Position numbers and translations under genes: made by a program. Shown piece after piece: positions 32,995 to 40,303 of a DNA stretch of 64,000 nt. The DNA is from Streptomyces sp. Ru71 (GTDB lineage Bacteria; Actinomycetota; Actinomycetes; Streptomycetales; Streptomycetaceae): contig NZ_PQSS01000001.1 in NCBI RefSeq assembly GCF_002920535.1, forward strand, positions 124,001-188,000. The letters run 5' to 3'. The number at the start of each line of letters is the position of its first letter. Positions within the stretch are counted from its first letter, which is position 1. The notes under the pieces were generated by a model. The model saw only the letters and a program-made list of their open reading frames with translations. It was not told the DNA's origin and made no database searches.

Positions 32995-34179
32995 GTGTCA
33001 GCGTCGCTCGCGACGGCAAGCTGTGACCGGCAGGAAACCTGGCTGGGGCCCGTCTCCGCCGAGGCGTACCGAACCTTTCTCGCCTCGCGCGCAGGTTCCG
33101 CCCTGGCCCCCGGCTTCCTGCAGTGCCCGTCGTGGGCCGCGGTGAAGGAGGGCTGGCAGGCCCAGCTGCTCGGCTGGGGACCACAGAACGGCCCGCGCAC
33201 CGGGGAGTTGAGCGGCGTCGCTCTGGTGCTGTTGCGTCAGTTCCCCGGCACCCGCAAGTACTTCGCCTACCTGCCCGAGGGCCCCGTCGCCGACTGGGCC
33301 GGTACCGACCTCGACAGCTGGCTCACCCCGCTGCTGCGCCACCTGCGCGCGATGGGCGCCTTCGCCGTGCGGATCGGGCCCTCGCCCGACTACCGCCGCT
33401 GGGACGCGGCCGTCGTCAAGGCGGGAGCCGGCGCCGGGCGGCGTCTGACCGACGTACTGGCCAGCGAGGTCGACCCCCTGGGCGCCGCGGTCGCCGAACG
33501 GCTCAGAGCCCGGGGCTGGCGGCGCTGCGGCGGCGACGAGGGTGACGGGGACGCACAGCCACGGTTCGTCTTCCGGGTTCCGCTCGCCGGGCGCAGCGTG
33601 GACGACCTGTGGTCCGGACTCAGCCAGGAGTGGCGGCGCAACATACGCCGGGCGCAGAAGTCCGGAGTGGAGGTTGAGGTGGGCGGTGCGGCCGAACTGC
33701 CCGAGTTCTACCGGCTGTTGCGGATCACCGAGGAACGGGACGGATTCCGTCTCGGCCGGTCCCTGGAGTACTACGAGCGACAGTACGCCGCCCTCAACGC
33801 CGAGGAGCCGGGCCGGATGCGGCTGTACCTCGCCCGCCACCAGGGGGAGATCCTGGCCGCCCACACCATGATCACGGTGGGCCGGCGGGTGTGGTACCAG
33901 ACCGGCGCCTCCGCCGACCACCGGCGCGAGGTCCGCCCGTCCAACGCCCTGCAGTGGCGGATGATGCGGGACGCCCGGGCCCTCGGCGCGGAGGTGTACG
34001 ACATGCGGGGCGTGCCCTCCACCCTCGACCCCGGCGACCGCGCCTTCGGGCTGCTGCGCTGGAAACTCGGCACGCGAGGACAGGTCGTGGAGACACTGGG
34101 GGAGTGGGAGACGCCGTTGGACGGCGCGGCCAACCACGCGCTGTACCGCGCCTTCCAGATGTACCTGGCACGCCGATGA
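32995..34179 (+). CDS. FemAB/FemX-type peptidoglycan bridge aminoacyltransferase
   Basis: A 394-residue protein of the GNAT-like FemAB family, which adds amino acids from aminoacyl-tRNA to lipid II to build the interpeptide bridge (Gly in Streptomyces). Two acyltransferase-like domains are visible, with PGFLQCPSWAAVKEGW near the start, EWRRNIRRAQKSGVEVEVG and SNALQWRMMRDARALGAEVYDMRGVP near the end. The GTG at 32995 follows AAGGAGG. Its stop overlaps the murJ start (ATGA), coupling bridge synthesis to lipid II flipping. It acts at the inner face of the membrane. Confidence 0.87.
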   Translation: MSASLATASCDRQETWLGPVSAEAYRTFLASRAGSALAPGFLQCPSWAAVKEGWQAQLLGWGPQNGPRTGELSGVALVLLRQFPGTRKYFAYLPEGPVADWAGTDLDSWLTPLLRHLRAMGAFAVRIGPSPDYRRWDAAVVKAGAGAGRRLTDVLASEVDPLGAAVAERLRARGWRRCGGDEGDGDAQPRFVFRVPLAGRSVDDLWSGLSQEWRRNIRRAQKSGVEVEVGGAAELPEFYRLLRITEERDGFRLGRSLEYYERQYAALNAEEPGRMRLYLARHQGEILAAHTMITVGRRVWYQTGASADHRREVRPSNALQWRMMRDARALGAEVYDMRGVPSTLDPGDRAFGLLRWKLGTRGQVVETLGEWETPLDGAANHALYRAFQMYLARR

Positions 34180-35855
34180 GCGCCTCCACGACACCCGGCA
34201 CCTCGGCCGTCCCCGGCGCCGCGACCGAGCGGTCCGACCGGCCCGACTCGGTGCTGCGCAGCAGCGCCCTCATGGCCGCCGGATCCCTCGTCTCCCGTGC
34301 CACCGGGTTCGTGCGCTCCGCCGTGGTCGCCGCCGCGCTCGGCGCGGGAGTGGCCGCCGACGGCTACGCGGTGGGCAACACCGTCCCCACCATCGTCTAC
34401 ACCCTGCTCCTCGGCGGCGCCCTCAACGCCGTCTTCGTCCCGGAGCTGGTCAAGGCCGCCCAGCGCCACCCGGACGGCGGAGCGGCGTACACCGACCGTC
34501 TGCTCACCGTCTGCACGGCCGCGCTGCTGCTGATCACCGCGGGCGCGGTGTGCGCCGCGCCGCTGATCGTCGCCGCGTACACCGGCTACCACGGCGCGCA
34601 GGCGGCGACGACGATCGCCTTCGCGCGCTACTGCCTGCCGCAGATCTTCTTCCTCGGCCTGTTCACCCTGTTGGGACAGGTGCTCAACGCCAGGGGCCGG
34701 TTCGGCGCCATGATGTGGGCGCCGGTCCTGAACAACGTGGTCGTCATCGCCGTCTTCGGGCTGTACCTGACGGCCGTGGGGACCGGCGGAACGCTCACCG
34801 CCGGCGAGACGGAGCTGCTCGGCTGGGGCACCACGGCGGGCATCGCCGCCCAGACCCTCGCCCTGCTGCCCTCCCTGCGCGCCGCGCGCCTGCGCTGGCG
34901 GCCCCGGTTCGACTGGCGCGGCAGCGGCCTGTCCCGGCCGCTGCGCTCGGCCGGCTGGCTGGTCCTGCTCGTCCTCACCAACCAGCTCGCCTACTGGGTG
35001 GTGACCAGACTGGCCACGACGGCGGGGCAGAACGCCGCGGCCGAGGGCGCCGACGGCGGCGCCGGCTTCACCGCCTACGGCAACGCCTACCTGCTGTGGG
35101 CCGTCCCGCACGGCATCGTGACCGTCTCCCTGGTCACCGCGCTGATGCCGCGCATGAGCCGCGCGGCCGCCGACGGCGACACGGCCGGGCTGCGGCGGGA
35201 CGTCTCCCACGCGCTGCGGACCAGCGCCGCCGCCGTCGTACCCGCCGCGTGCGTGCTGGGCGCCGTCGCGGGGCCGGTCATGGCGGTCGTGTTCCAGCAC
35301 GGCAGAACCGGCGCCGACGACATCGCGCTGATGTCGCGGACGCTGACCGCGTTCGCGCCGGGACTGGTGGCCTTCTCCGGGCAGTACGTCCTCGCCCGCA
35401 CCTTCTACGCCCTCTCCGACACACGGACACCCTTCCTGCTGAACCTGGTCATCGCCGCGCTGAACGCCGGCCTGTCCGCCGTCGCCTTCCTGCTGCTGCC
35501 CGCGCGCTGGGCCGTCACGGGCATGGCCGGGGCCTACTCCGTCGCCCTGTTCGTGGGCTGGGCGGTCACCGCGTGCGTCCTGCGGCGCAGACTCCCGGCG
35601 GCACCGCGGCGCGGGTTGTGGCGCTCGCCCAGCCTGCGGGCCCTGGTCCGCCTGCTGGCGGCCGCGCTTCCCGCCGCATCGCTCGGCCACCTCGCGGCCG
35701 CCCGGACGTCGTTCCTCGGCCCGCCGGCGGCGCTGGTCGCGGGGACCGGTGCCGTCGTGGCCGTCTTCGCGCTGCTGGCCCGCCCGCTGCGGCTGACCGA
35801 AGTGGAGGCCGCGTTCACGGCCGTCCTGCGTGCACGGCGCCGCCGTCGGACCTGA
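34176..35855 (+). CDS. murJ: MurJ-type lipid II flippase
   Basis: A 559-residue polytopic membrane protein of the MOP exporter superfamily with about 13-14 helices. It matches MurJ/MviN: SLVSRATGFVRSAVVAAALG at the start, then NTVPTIVYTLLLGGALNAVFVPEL, ARYCLPQIFFLGL and the ARTFYALSDTRTPF motif. It flips lipid II to the outer face. The ATG is within the stop of the FemAB gene (ATGA), so translation is coupled. Streptomycetes usually also carry a main murJ near the origin-linked parA/trx region, so this may be a second copy with a special role. Confidence 0.9.
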   Translation: MSASTTPGTSAVPGAATERSDRPDSVLRSSALMAAGSLVSRATGFVRSAVVAAALGAGVAADGYAVGNTVPTIVYTLLLGGALNAVFVPELVKAAQRHPDGGAAYTDRLLTVCTAALLLITAGAVCAAPLIVAAYTGYHGAQAATTIAFARYCLPQIFFLGLFTLLGQVLNARGRFGAMMWAPVLNNVVVIAVFGLYLTAVGTGGTLTAGETELLGWGTTAGIAAQTLALLPSLRAARLRWRPRFDWRGSGLSRPLRSAGWLVLLVLTNQLAYWVVTRLATTAGQNAAAEGADGGAGFTAYGNAYLLWAVPHGIVTVSLVTALMPRMSRAAADGDTAGLRRDVSHALRTSAAAVVPAACVLGAVAGPVMAVVFQHGRTGADDIALMSRTLTAFAPGLVAFSGQYVLARTFYALSDTRTPFLLNLVIAALNAGLSAVAFLLLPARWAVTGMAGAYSVALFVGWAVTACVLRRRLPAAPRRGLWRSPSLRALVRLLAAALPAASLGHLAAARTSFLGPPAALVAGTGAVVAVFALLARPLRLTEVEAAFTAVLRARRRRRT

Positions 35856-35892
35856 CACCTTCCGCGCCCAACTGACCAGGTGTCCGGCTCGC

Positions 35893-35945
35893 TTGACCGA
35901 TCTCGCTCGACCGGTCTCCTTGATCGAACTCATGTGACCGAATGG
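35893..35945 (+). repeat. Four 13-14-bp direct repeats upstream of the response regulator
   Basis: TTGACCGATCTC (35893), TCGACCGGTCTC (35907), TTGATCGAACTC (35920) and GTGACCGAATGG (35934) repeat at intervals of 14, 13 and 14 bp, ending 12 bp before the ATG. The arrangement looks like an array of protein sites or overlapping -35 elements for the two-component operon. Confidence 0.55.
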
Positions 35946-35957
35946 AATACTCTGCCC

Positions 35958-36638
35958 ATGCCACGTGTCCTGCTCATCGAAGACGACCCCGCCGTACGGG
36001 AGGGGATCGAGCTCGGCCTGCGCCGCCGCGGGCACGAGATACGCAGCGCCCCCAGCGGGGAGGCGGGGCTCGCGGCCATCGGTGAGTTCCACCCCGACCT
36101 GCTCCTCCTCGACCTCATGCTGCCCGGGATGAACGGCGTCCAGGTCTGCCGGCAGGTGCGCGAGGCCGGCGCCCTGCCGATCATCATGCTCACCGCCCGC
36201 GGTGACGACTTCGACGTGGTGGTCGGGCTGGAGGCCGGGGCCGACGACTACATCGTCAAACCCGCCCGCACCGAGGTCATCGAGGCCCGCATCAGGGCCG
36301 TACTGCGCCGTATCGAGGAGCCGCCCGGACGCGCGGCCGTGGAGTTCCACGGCGACCTCGCCATCGACCGCACCGGGCTGAACGTCGCCAAGGCGGGCCG
36401 ACGCCTGGCGCTCGCGCCCTCCGAGCTGAAACTGCTGCTGTATCTGACGGCCGCGCCCGAGCAGGTCTTCAGCCGTCAGCAACTGCTCGAACAGGTCTGG
36501 GAGCACAGCTACCACGGCGACGCCCGCCTGGTCGACGCCTGTGTGCGACGGCTGCGCCACAAGATCGAGGACGTGCCCGGCACGCCCCGCTACATCCAGA
36601 CCCTGCGCGGCTTCGGCTACCGGTTCGGACCCCTGTGA
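35958..36638 (+). CDS. OmpR/PhoB-family response regulator
   Basis: A 226-residue response regulator. The receiver domain has acidic residues E8-D9-D10, phospho-acceptor D52 (LLLLDLMLPG) and K102 (YIVKPA; the usual D-K-P-F/A). The C-terminal winged HTH ends with RRLRHKIEDVPGTPRYIQTLRGFGYRF. GTGA overlap with the kinase gene and a third lipoprotein gene gives the layout regulator-kinase-lipoprotein, as in AfsQ1-AfsQ2-AfsQ3 of Streptomyces; orthology is not proven and CseB is also similar. It may tune cell-envelope genes beside it. Confidence 0.9.
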   Translation: MPRVLLIEDDPAVREGIELGLRRRGHEIRSAPSGEAGLAAIGEFHPDLLLLDLMLPGMNGVQVCRQVREAGALPIIMLTARGDDFDVVVGLEAGADDYIVKPARTEVIEARIRAVLRRIEEPPGRAAVEFHGDLAIDRTGLNVAKAGRRLALAPSELKLLLYLTAAPEQVFSRQQLLEQVWEHSYHGDARLVDACVRRLRHKIEDVPGTPRYIQTLRGFGYRFGPL

Positions 36639-38101
36639 GCCGCCTCCGGGCACGCATCGGGCTGCGCACCCGACTGGTCCTGGCGTTCCTGCTGGTCGCC
36701 GCCGTGAGCGCCGGGAGCACCTCGGTCCTCACCTACCGCGAGGCGCGCAACGCGATCCTCGACCAGGCCCAGAACACCGCGGTGTCCTCGTTCCGCGACC
36801 AGGTGCAGGAGCTGGGCACACCGCTGCCCGTCGAACCGTGGTCCCTGCAGGAGGACCTGCGGCGCATCGCCCGGCAGGGCAAGCCGCACCCGTGGGTGGT
36901 GTTCGCCGAGTACGGCTCCCTGCACCTGTCCTCCGGCACCAGCCCGGTCTCGACGGTCATCACGCCCGCGCTGCGCCGGGCCGCGCTCGCCCACCCGCGC
37001 GGCAGCTTCCAGCGGGTCGAGCGCAGCGGCGGCCCCTGGCTGACCATCGGCGTACCGACCGTGTTCCGGGCCGGGAAGGAGGTGCGCCCCACCGGGCTGG
37101 TGCTGTACGCCGTGATGCCGCTGACCGGTGAGGAGGCCAACGTCCGGGCCATGGTCACCGCGGCCCGCGACGGCGCCCTGCCGGGGCTCGCGCTGGCCCT
37201 TGTGCCGGCGCTGCTGGCGGCCCGCAGTGTGCTGCGCCCGGTGCGCGACCTGCGCAAGGCCGCGCGGAGCATGGGCAGCGGCCACCTGGACACCCGCATC
37301 CAGGTCAAGGGCAGCGACGAACTCGCCGAGCTGGCCCGCACGTTCAACGAGTCGGCGGTCCAGCTGGAGCGGTCCGTCGGTGAACTGCAGGAGGCCGAGG
37401 CACGCGCGCGCCGCTTCGCCTCCGACGTCTCCCACGAACTGCGCACCCCCCTGGCCGGGATGCTCGCCGTCACCGAGGTGCTGGACGAGGACGCGCAGCG
37501 CCTCGCCCCCGACACGGCCGCCGCCGTCCGGCTGATCAGCGCGGAGACGGGCAAACTGGCGGTCCTGGTGGAGGACTTGATGGAGATCTCCCGGTTCGAC
37601 GCGCGCGCGGCGGAACTCAACACCGACGAGATCGACGTCGCCCAGGCCATCCGCAAGACGCTCGCGAGCCGTCGCTGGACCGATCCGGCGCAGGTGGAGA
37701 CCGACCTGCCCGACGGCATCCGGGCCCGCCTCGACCCCCGTCGCTTCGACGTCGTCGTCGCCAACCTGGTCGGCAACGCGCTGCGGCACGGCAGCCCGCC
37801 CGTGCTGGTACGGCTGCGCGTCGCGGAGAGCACCGATGCCCAGGCGCCTTCCCGGCAGCTCGTCGTCGAGGTGGCCGACCGCGGTCCGGGAATCGCCGAC
37901 GATGTGCTGCCGCACGTCTTCGAGCGCTTCTACAAGGCGGACGCGGCCCGCACCCGCTCCCAGGGCAGTGGCCTGGGGCTGGCCATCACCCTGGAGAACG
38001 TGCGCCTGCACGGAGGAAGGGTCCACGCCGCCAACGGCCCCCGCGGCGGCGCGGTGTTCACCGTGGAGATCCCCCTGACGGGCGCGGAGGCCACGGCGTG
38101 A
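36635..38101 (+). CDS. Sensor histidine kinase
   Basis: A 488-residue membrane kinase, partner of the preceding regulator. TM1 (about 13-33) and TM2 (about 182-202) flank an extracellular sensor of about 145 residues. HAMP follows (about 200-255), then HisKA with the phosphorylated His in SDVSHELRTPLAGML, and HATPase_c with N box NLVGNALRHG, DRGPGI and GSGLGLAI. The GTG start overlaps the regulator's TGA and its own stop overlaps the lipoprotein GTG, so all three are coupled. The signal is unknown; the context suggests envelope stress. Confidence 0.9.
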   Translation: MSRLRARIGLRTRLVLAFLLVAAVSAGSTSVLTYREARNAILDQAQNTAVSSFRDQVQELGTPLPVEPWSLQEDLRRIARQGKPHPWVVFAEYGSLHLSSGTSPVSTVITPALRRAALAHPRGSFQRVERSGGPWLTIGVPTVFRAGKEVRPTGLVLYAVMPLTGEEANVRAMVTAARDGALPGLALALVPALLAARSVLRPVRDLRKAARSMGSGHLDTRIQVKGSDELAELARTFNESAVQLERSVGELQEAEARARRFASDVSHELRTPLAGMLAVTEVLDEDAQRLAPDTAAAVRLISAETGKLAVLVEDLMEISRFDARAAELNTDEIDVAQAIRKTLASRRWTDPAQVETDLPDGIRARLDPRRFDVVVANLVGNALRHGSPPVLVRLRVAESTDAQAPSRQLVVEVADRGPGIADDVLPHVFERFYKADAARTRSQGSGLGLAITLENVRLHGGRVHAANGPRGGAVFTVEIPLTGAEATA

Positions 38102-38622
38102 GACGTCCGACCGGCCCCGCGGGGCGCGCGGTGGCGGCCTGCGTCGCGGCGGCCGCCGTGCTGACCGGCTGCGGTGTGCGCGGGACCGACGTCGTCGAAG
38201 CCGGCGGCCCTGCCACGATCGCGGTGCCGCCGAGCCCGGGCCAGCGCATGCTGCTGCTCTACTTCCTGGATGCGGACGACCGCCCGACTCCGGTGGCCAG
38301 GGTCCTGCCCGCTGGTGACCCGACGGAGCCCGACACCCGGCCGGTGTCCGGCGCGAAGGCCCTCGCCGCCCTGTTCGAAGGGCCGCACGGCAGCGAGATC
38401 GCGGCCGGACTGCACACGGAGCTGCCCCGGTTCCGCGGAGATCTGCAGGCGCAGGTGAGCGACGAGGGGGTGACGGTCCATGTGCCCATGGCGGCACGCA
38501 CCCTGACCCCGGCCGCGGTGCGCCAGATCGTGTGCACGGCCTCGTTCGGGGAGGGCGGCGGCACCGCGCCGGTGACCATCTGGGGGGACGACGGCGGGCT
38601 GCCGCCGGCGCGCTGCCAGTGA
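38098..38622 (+). CDS. Lipoprotein of the two-component operon (GerMN-like)
   Basis: A 174-residue lipoprotein: lipobox LTGC with lipidated C25, then a globular domain resembling GerMN (LLLYFLDADDRPTPVARVLP and AAGLHTELPRFRGDLQAQVSDEGVTVHVP). It is anchored outside the membrane, in position to modulate the sensor kinase encoded just upstream, as accessory lipoproteins do in Cse and Afs systems. GTG at 38098 overlaps the kinase stop codon. Confidence 0.8.
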   Translation: MRRPTGPAGRAVAACVAAAAVLTGCGVRGTDVVEAGGPATIAVPPSPGQRMLLLYFLDADDRPTPVARVLPAGDPTEPDTRPVSGAKALAALFEGPHGSEIAAGLHTELPRFRGDLQAQVSDEGVTVHVPMAARTLTPAAVRQIVCTASFGEGGGTAPVTIWGDDGGLPPARCQ

Positions 38623-38720
38623 CGGGCGGCGAGCGGCGCGCATCGGCCACGTCCCGGGCGAACCGGTGGGGTAGGGTGCGTGCATACCTCGAATCGAGAT
38701 ACCCCCAGAGGGAGGTTCGC

Positions 38721-39500
38721 GTGTCTTCCGTCCCGCTCTCGTACGGTGAACTTCCCGACCAAGTCGCCGACCTGTTCCTGCCTCACCCGGACGGGGCCGA
38801 GGAACGACTGCCGCTCGTGCTGCTCTTCCACGGCGGATTCTGGCGAGCCGAACACGACCGGCGGCACGTCGAGCCGTTCGCCCGCGCCCTGGCGCAGGAG
38901 GCTGGCTGCGCCGTCGCGAGCGTGGAGTACCGCCGGGTGGGCGCCGGAGGGGGCTGGCCGACCACCCTGACCGACACCGCCCGGGCCGTCGACCTGCTGC
39001 CCTCGCTGGCCGCCTCGGCGGCGCCCGGCCGGATCGACCCCGAGCGTGTCGCCTACGCCGGTCACTCCGCCGGGGGTCACCTGGCGCTGTGGGCGGCCGC
39101 CCGCCACCGGCTGCCGGCCGGTGCCCCGGGCCGCATCGACACGCCGCCCCCGACACGCGGGGTCCTGGCCCTGGCCCCCACGGCCGACCTCGCGGCCGCG
39201 GACGCGCTCGGCAGCGGTCGCGGTGCGGTGGCCGCGTTCCTCGGCGGCGCACGCACGGCGGTCCCCGACCGCTACGCCGCGGCGGATCCCGCCGCCCTGG
39301 GCATGCCCGCCGGCCGTACGGTCCTCGTCCACGGCACCGCCGACGAGGCCCTCCCCATCACCATGGCCCGCACCTACGCGGACGCGACCGGCGCGACCCT
39401 CCACGAGGTGCCCGACGGCAGCCACTTCGACGTGATCGACCCCGCCTCGCCCGCCTGGCCGACGGTGGTCGCCGGGCTGCGCTCGATCGTCCTGGGCTAG
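38721..39500 (+). CDS. Alpha/beta hydrolase (kynurenine formamidase-like)
   Basis: A 259-residue alpha/beta hydrolase. The oxyanion motif FHGGFWRAEHDRRH matches the HGGxW of kynurenine formamidases and related carboxylesterases. The nucleophile is in YAGHSAGGHLALW, and a terminal His is in DGSHFDVID. GTG at 38721 follows GAGGGAGG. Formamidase activity is only a family hint, with no tryptophan-degradation genes nearby. It is convergent with a small gene; the stop codons share CTAG (39497-39500). Confidence 0.83.
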   Translation: MSSVPLSYGELPDQVADLFLPHPDGAEERLPLVLLFHGGFWRAEHDRRHVEPFARALAQEAGCAVASVEYRRVGAGGGWPTTLTDTARAVDLLPSLAASAAPGRIDPERVAYAGHSAGGHLALWAAARHRLPAGAPGRIDTPPPTRGVLALAPTADLAAADALGSGRGAVAAFLGGARTAVPDRYAAADPAALGMPAGRTVLVHGTADEALPITMARTYADATGATLHEVPDGSHFDVIDPASPAWPTVVAGLRSIVLG

Positions 39501-39691
39501 CTCACCCACTCCCGCAGCAGCCGCTCCCGCTCCGCCCGGCGAGGCGATCCCCCCTCCCATGCGCGGCCCCAGGCCGACATGGCCGCCAGCGTCGTGGCCA
39601 TCGTCGCGGCGCCCTCGGTGAGGCGGGACAGGAGGGTCCGGGAGAGGTCGACCTTGCCCTCGGCGATCCAGAACAGGCCCACCATGGCCAT
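39497..39691 (-). pseudogene. Small ORF, possibly an internally deleted remnant of a longer Streptomyces protein
   Basis: A 64-residue ORF. The start MVGLFWIAEGKV and the end LSRTLLSRLTEGAAT...EGGSPRRAERERLLREWVS resemble, as I recall them, the two ends of a longer conserved streptomycete protein whose middle is missing here. No frameshift is needed; an in-frame internal deletion would explain it. It could also be a genuine small protein. The ribosome binding site is poorly spaced. Family match is from memory only. Confidence 0.35.
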
Positions 39692-39835
39692 GGGATGCTC
39701 ACTTCCCCCGACGACGGCACCGCCGCCGCGTCTCACGTCAATGATCAGGTCATCCTCGGCAACGACCGAAGGGACGAGGGAGTTCCGGTGCGCATCCGTG
39801 GGGCCGTTGACGCTGCCCCGACGCTGCCACAGGCG

Positions 39836-40222
39836 TCAGGGAGCGGCTGCGGCGGCGTCGTAACTGGCGCGGGCGGCGGTGATGTCGGCCCGGTGGCGTT
39901 CTGCCCAGCCGACCAGCCCGGCGAGGCTTGCGTGCAGTTCGCGGGCCATCGGCGTGAGGCTGTACTCCACCTTGGGCGGCACGGTGGGATGGACGGTGCG
40001 GATGAGCAGACCGTCGCGTTCCAGCTTGCGCAGGTTCAAGGTGAGCATGCGCCTGCTGATGCCCGTGATGGCGCGTTCCAACTCGGTGAAGCGCACCGGA
40101 CCGTGGGCCGCGGCGACCAGGATGCCGATGCTCCATTTGCCCGCGACGTGGTCGAGGACCTCGGTGAGCGGGCACGCCTCGTTGCTGACCTGGTCGGACA
40201 CATCGGTGTGACTGCGTGACAT
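39836..40222 (-). CDS. HxlR-family transcriptional regulator
   Basis: A 128-residue winged-helix regulator. The family pattern is clear: CPLTEVLDHVAGKWSIGILVAAAHGPVRFTELERAITGISRRMLTLNLRKLERDGLLIRTVHPTVPPKVEYSLTP (given as the order of motifs GKWSIGIL, RFTELER, ISRRMLT, PPKVEYSLT). The single Cys near the N terminus is the one used for redox or aldehyde sensing in some HxlR/QorR/YodB proteins. GGAGG precedes the ATG. Divergent from a DHA2 exporter across an inverted repeat, so it probably represses the exporter. Confidence 0.9.
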   Translation of the reverse strand: MSRSHTDVSDQVSNEACPLTEVLDHVAGKWSIGILVAAAHGPVRFTELERAITGISRRMLTLNLRKLERDGLLIRTVHPTVPPKVEYSLTPMARELHASLAGLVGWAERHRADITAARASYDAAAAAP

Positions 40223-40251
40223 GAAAGTGCCTCCTTCCGCCGCACGGCATG

Positions 40252-40275
40252 GTTACAGAGGATGACCGCTGTAAC
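40252..40275. promoter_or_regulatory. HxlR-type operator between hxlR and the exporter
   Basis: GTTACAG and CTGTAAC are perfect inverted arms separated by 10 bp (40252-40258 and 40269-40275), centred in the 81-bp divergent gap. The layout suits an HxlR dimer and would cover both promoters. Confidence 0.7.
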
Positions 40276-40303
40276 AAGTCGTGCACCATGGGGAGGGACC
40301 GCC

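Noticed and set aside
31406..33184. Full 592-codon frame as the L,D-transpeptidase
   Set aside because: The upstream 184 codons are Arg/Pro-rich, lie in front of the lipoprotein signal and overlap the FemAB-like gene; the TTG at 32632 with GGAGG is the better start.
33771..36653. A 960-codon minus-strand frame
   Set aside because: Antisense to femAB, murJ and the response regulator, all of which have clear domains; the composition is that of a shadow frame.
38532..38720. N-terminal extension of the hydrolase at 38721
   Set aside because: It overlaps the lipoprotein gene and is not conserved in character; GTG at 38721 has the only good ribosome binding site.
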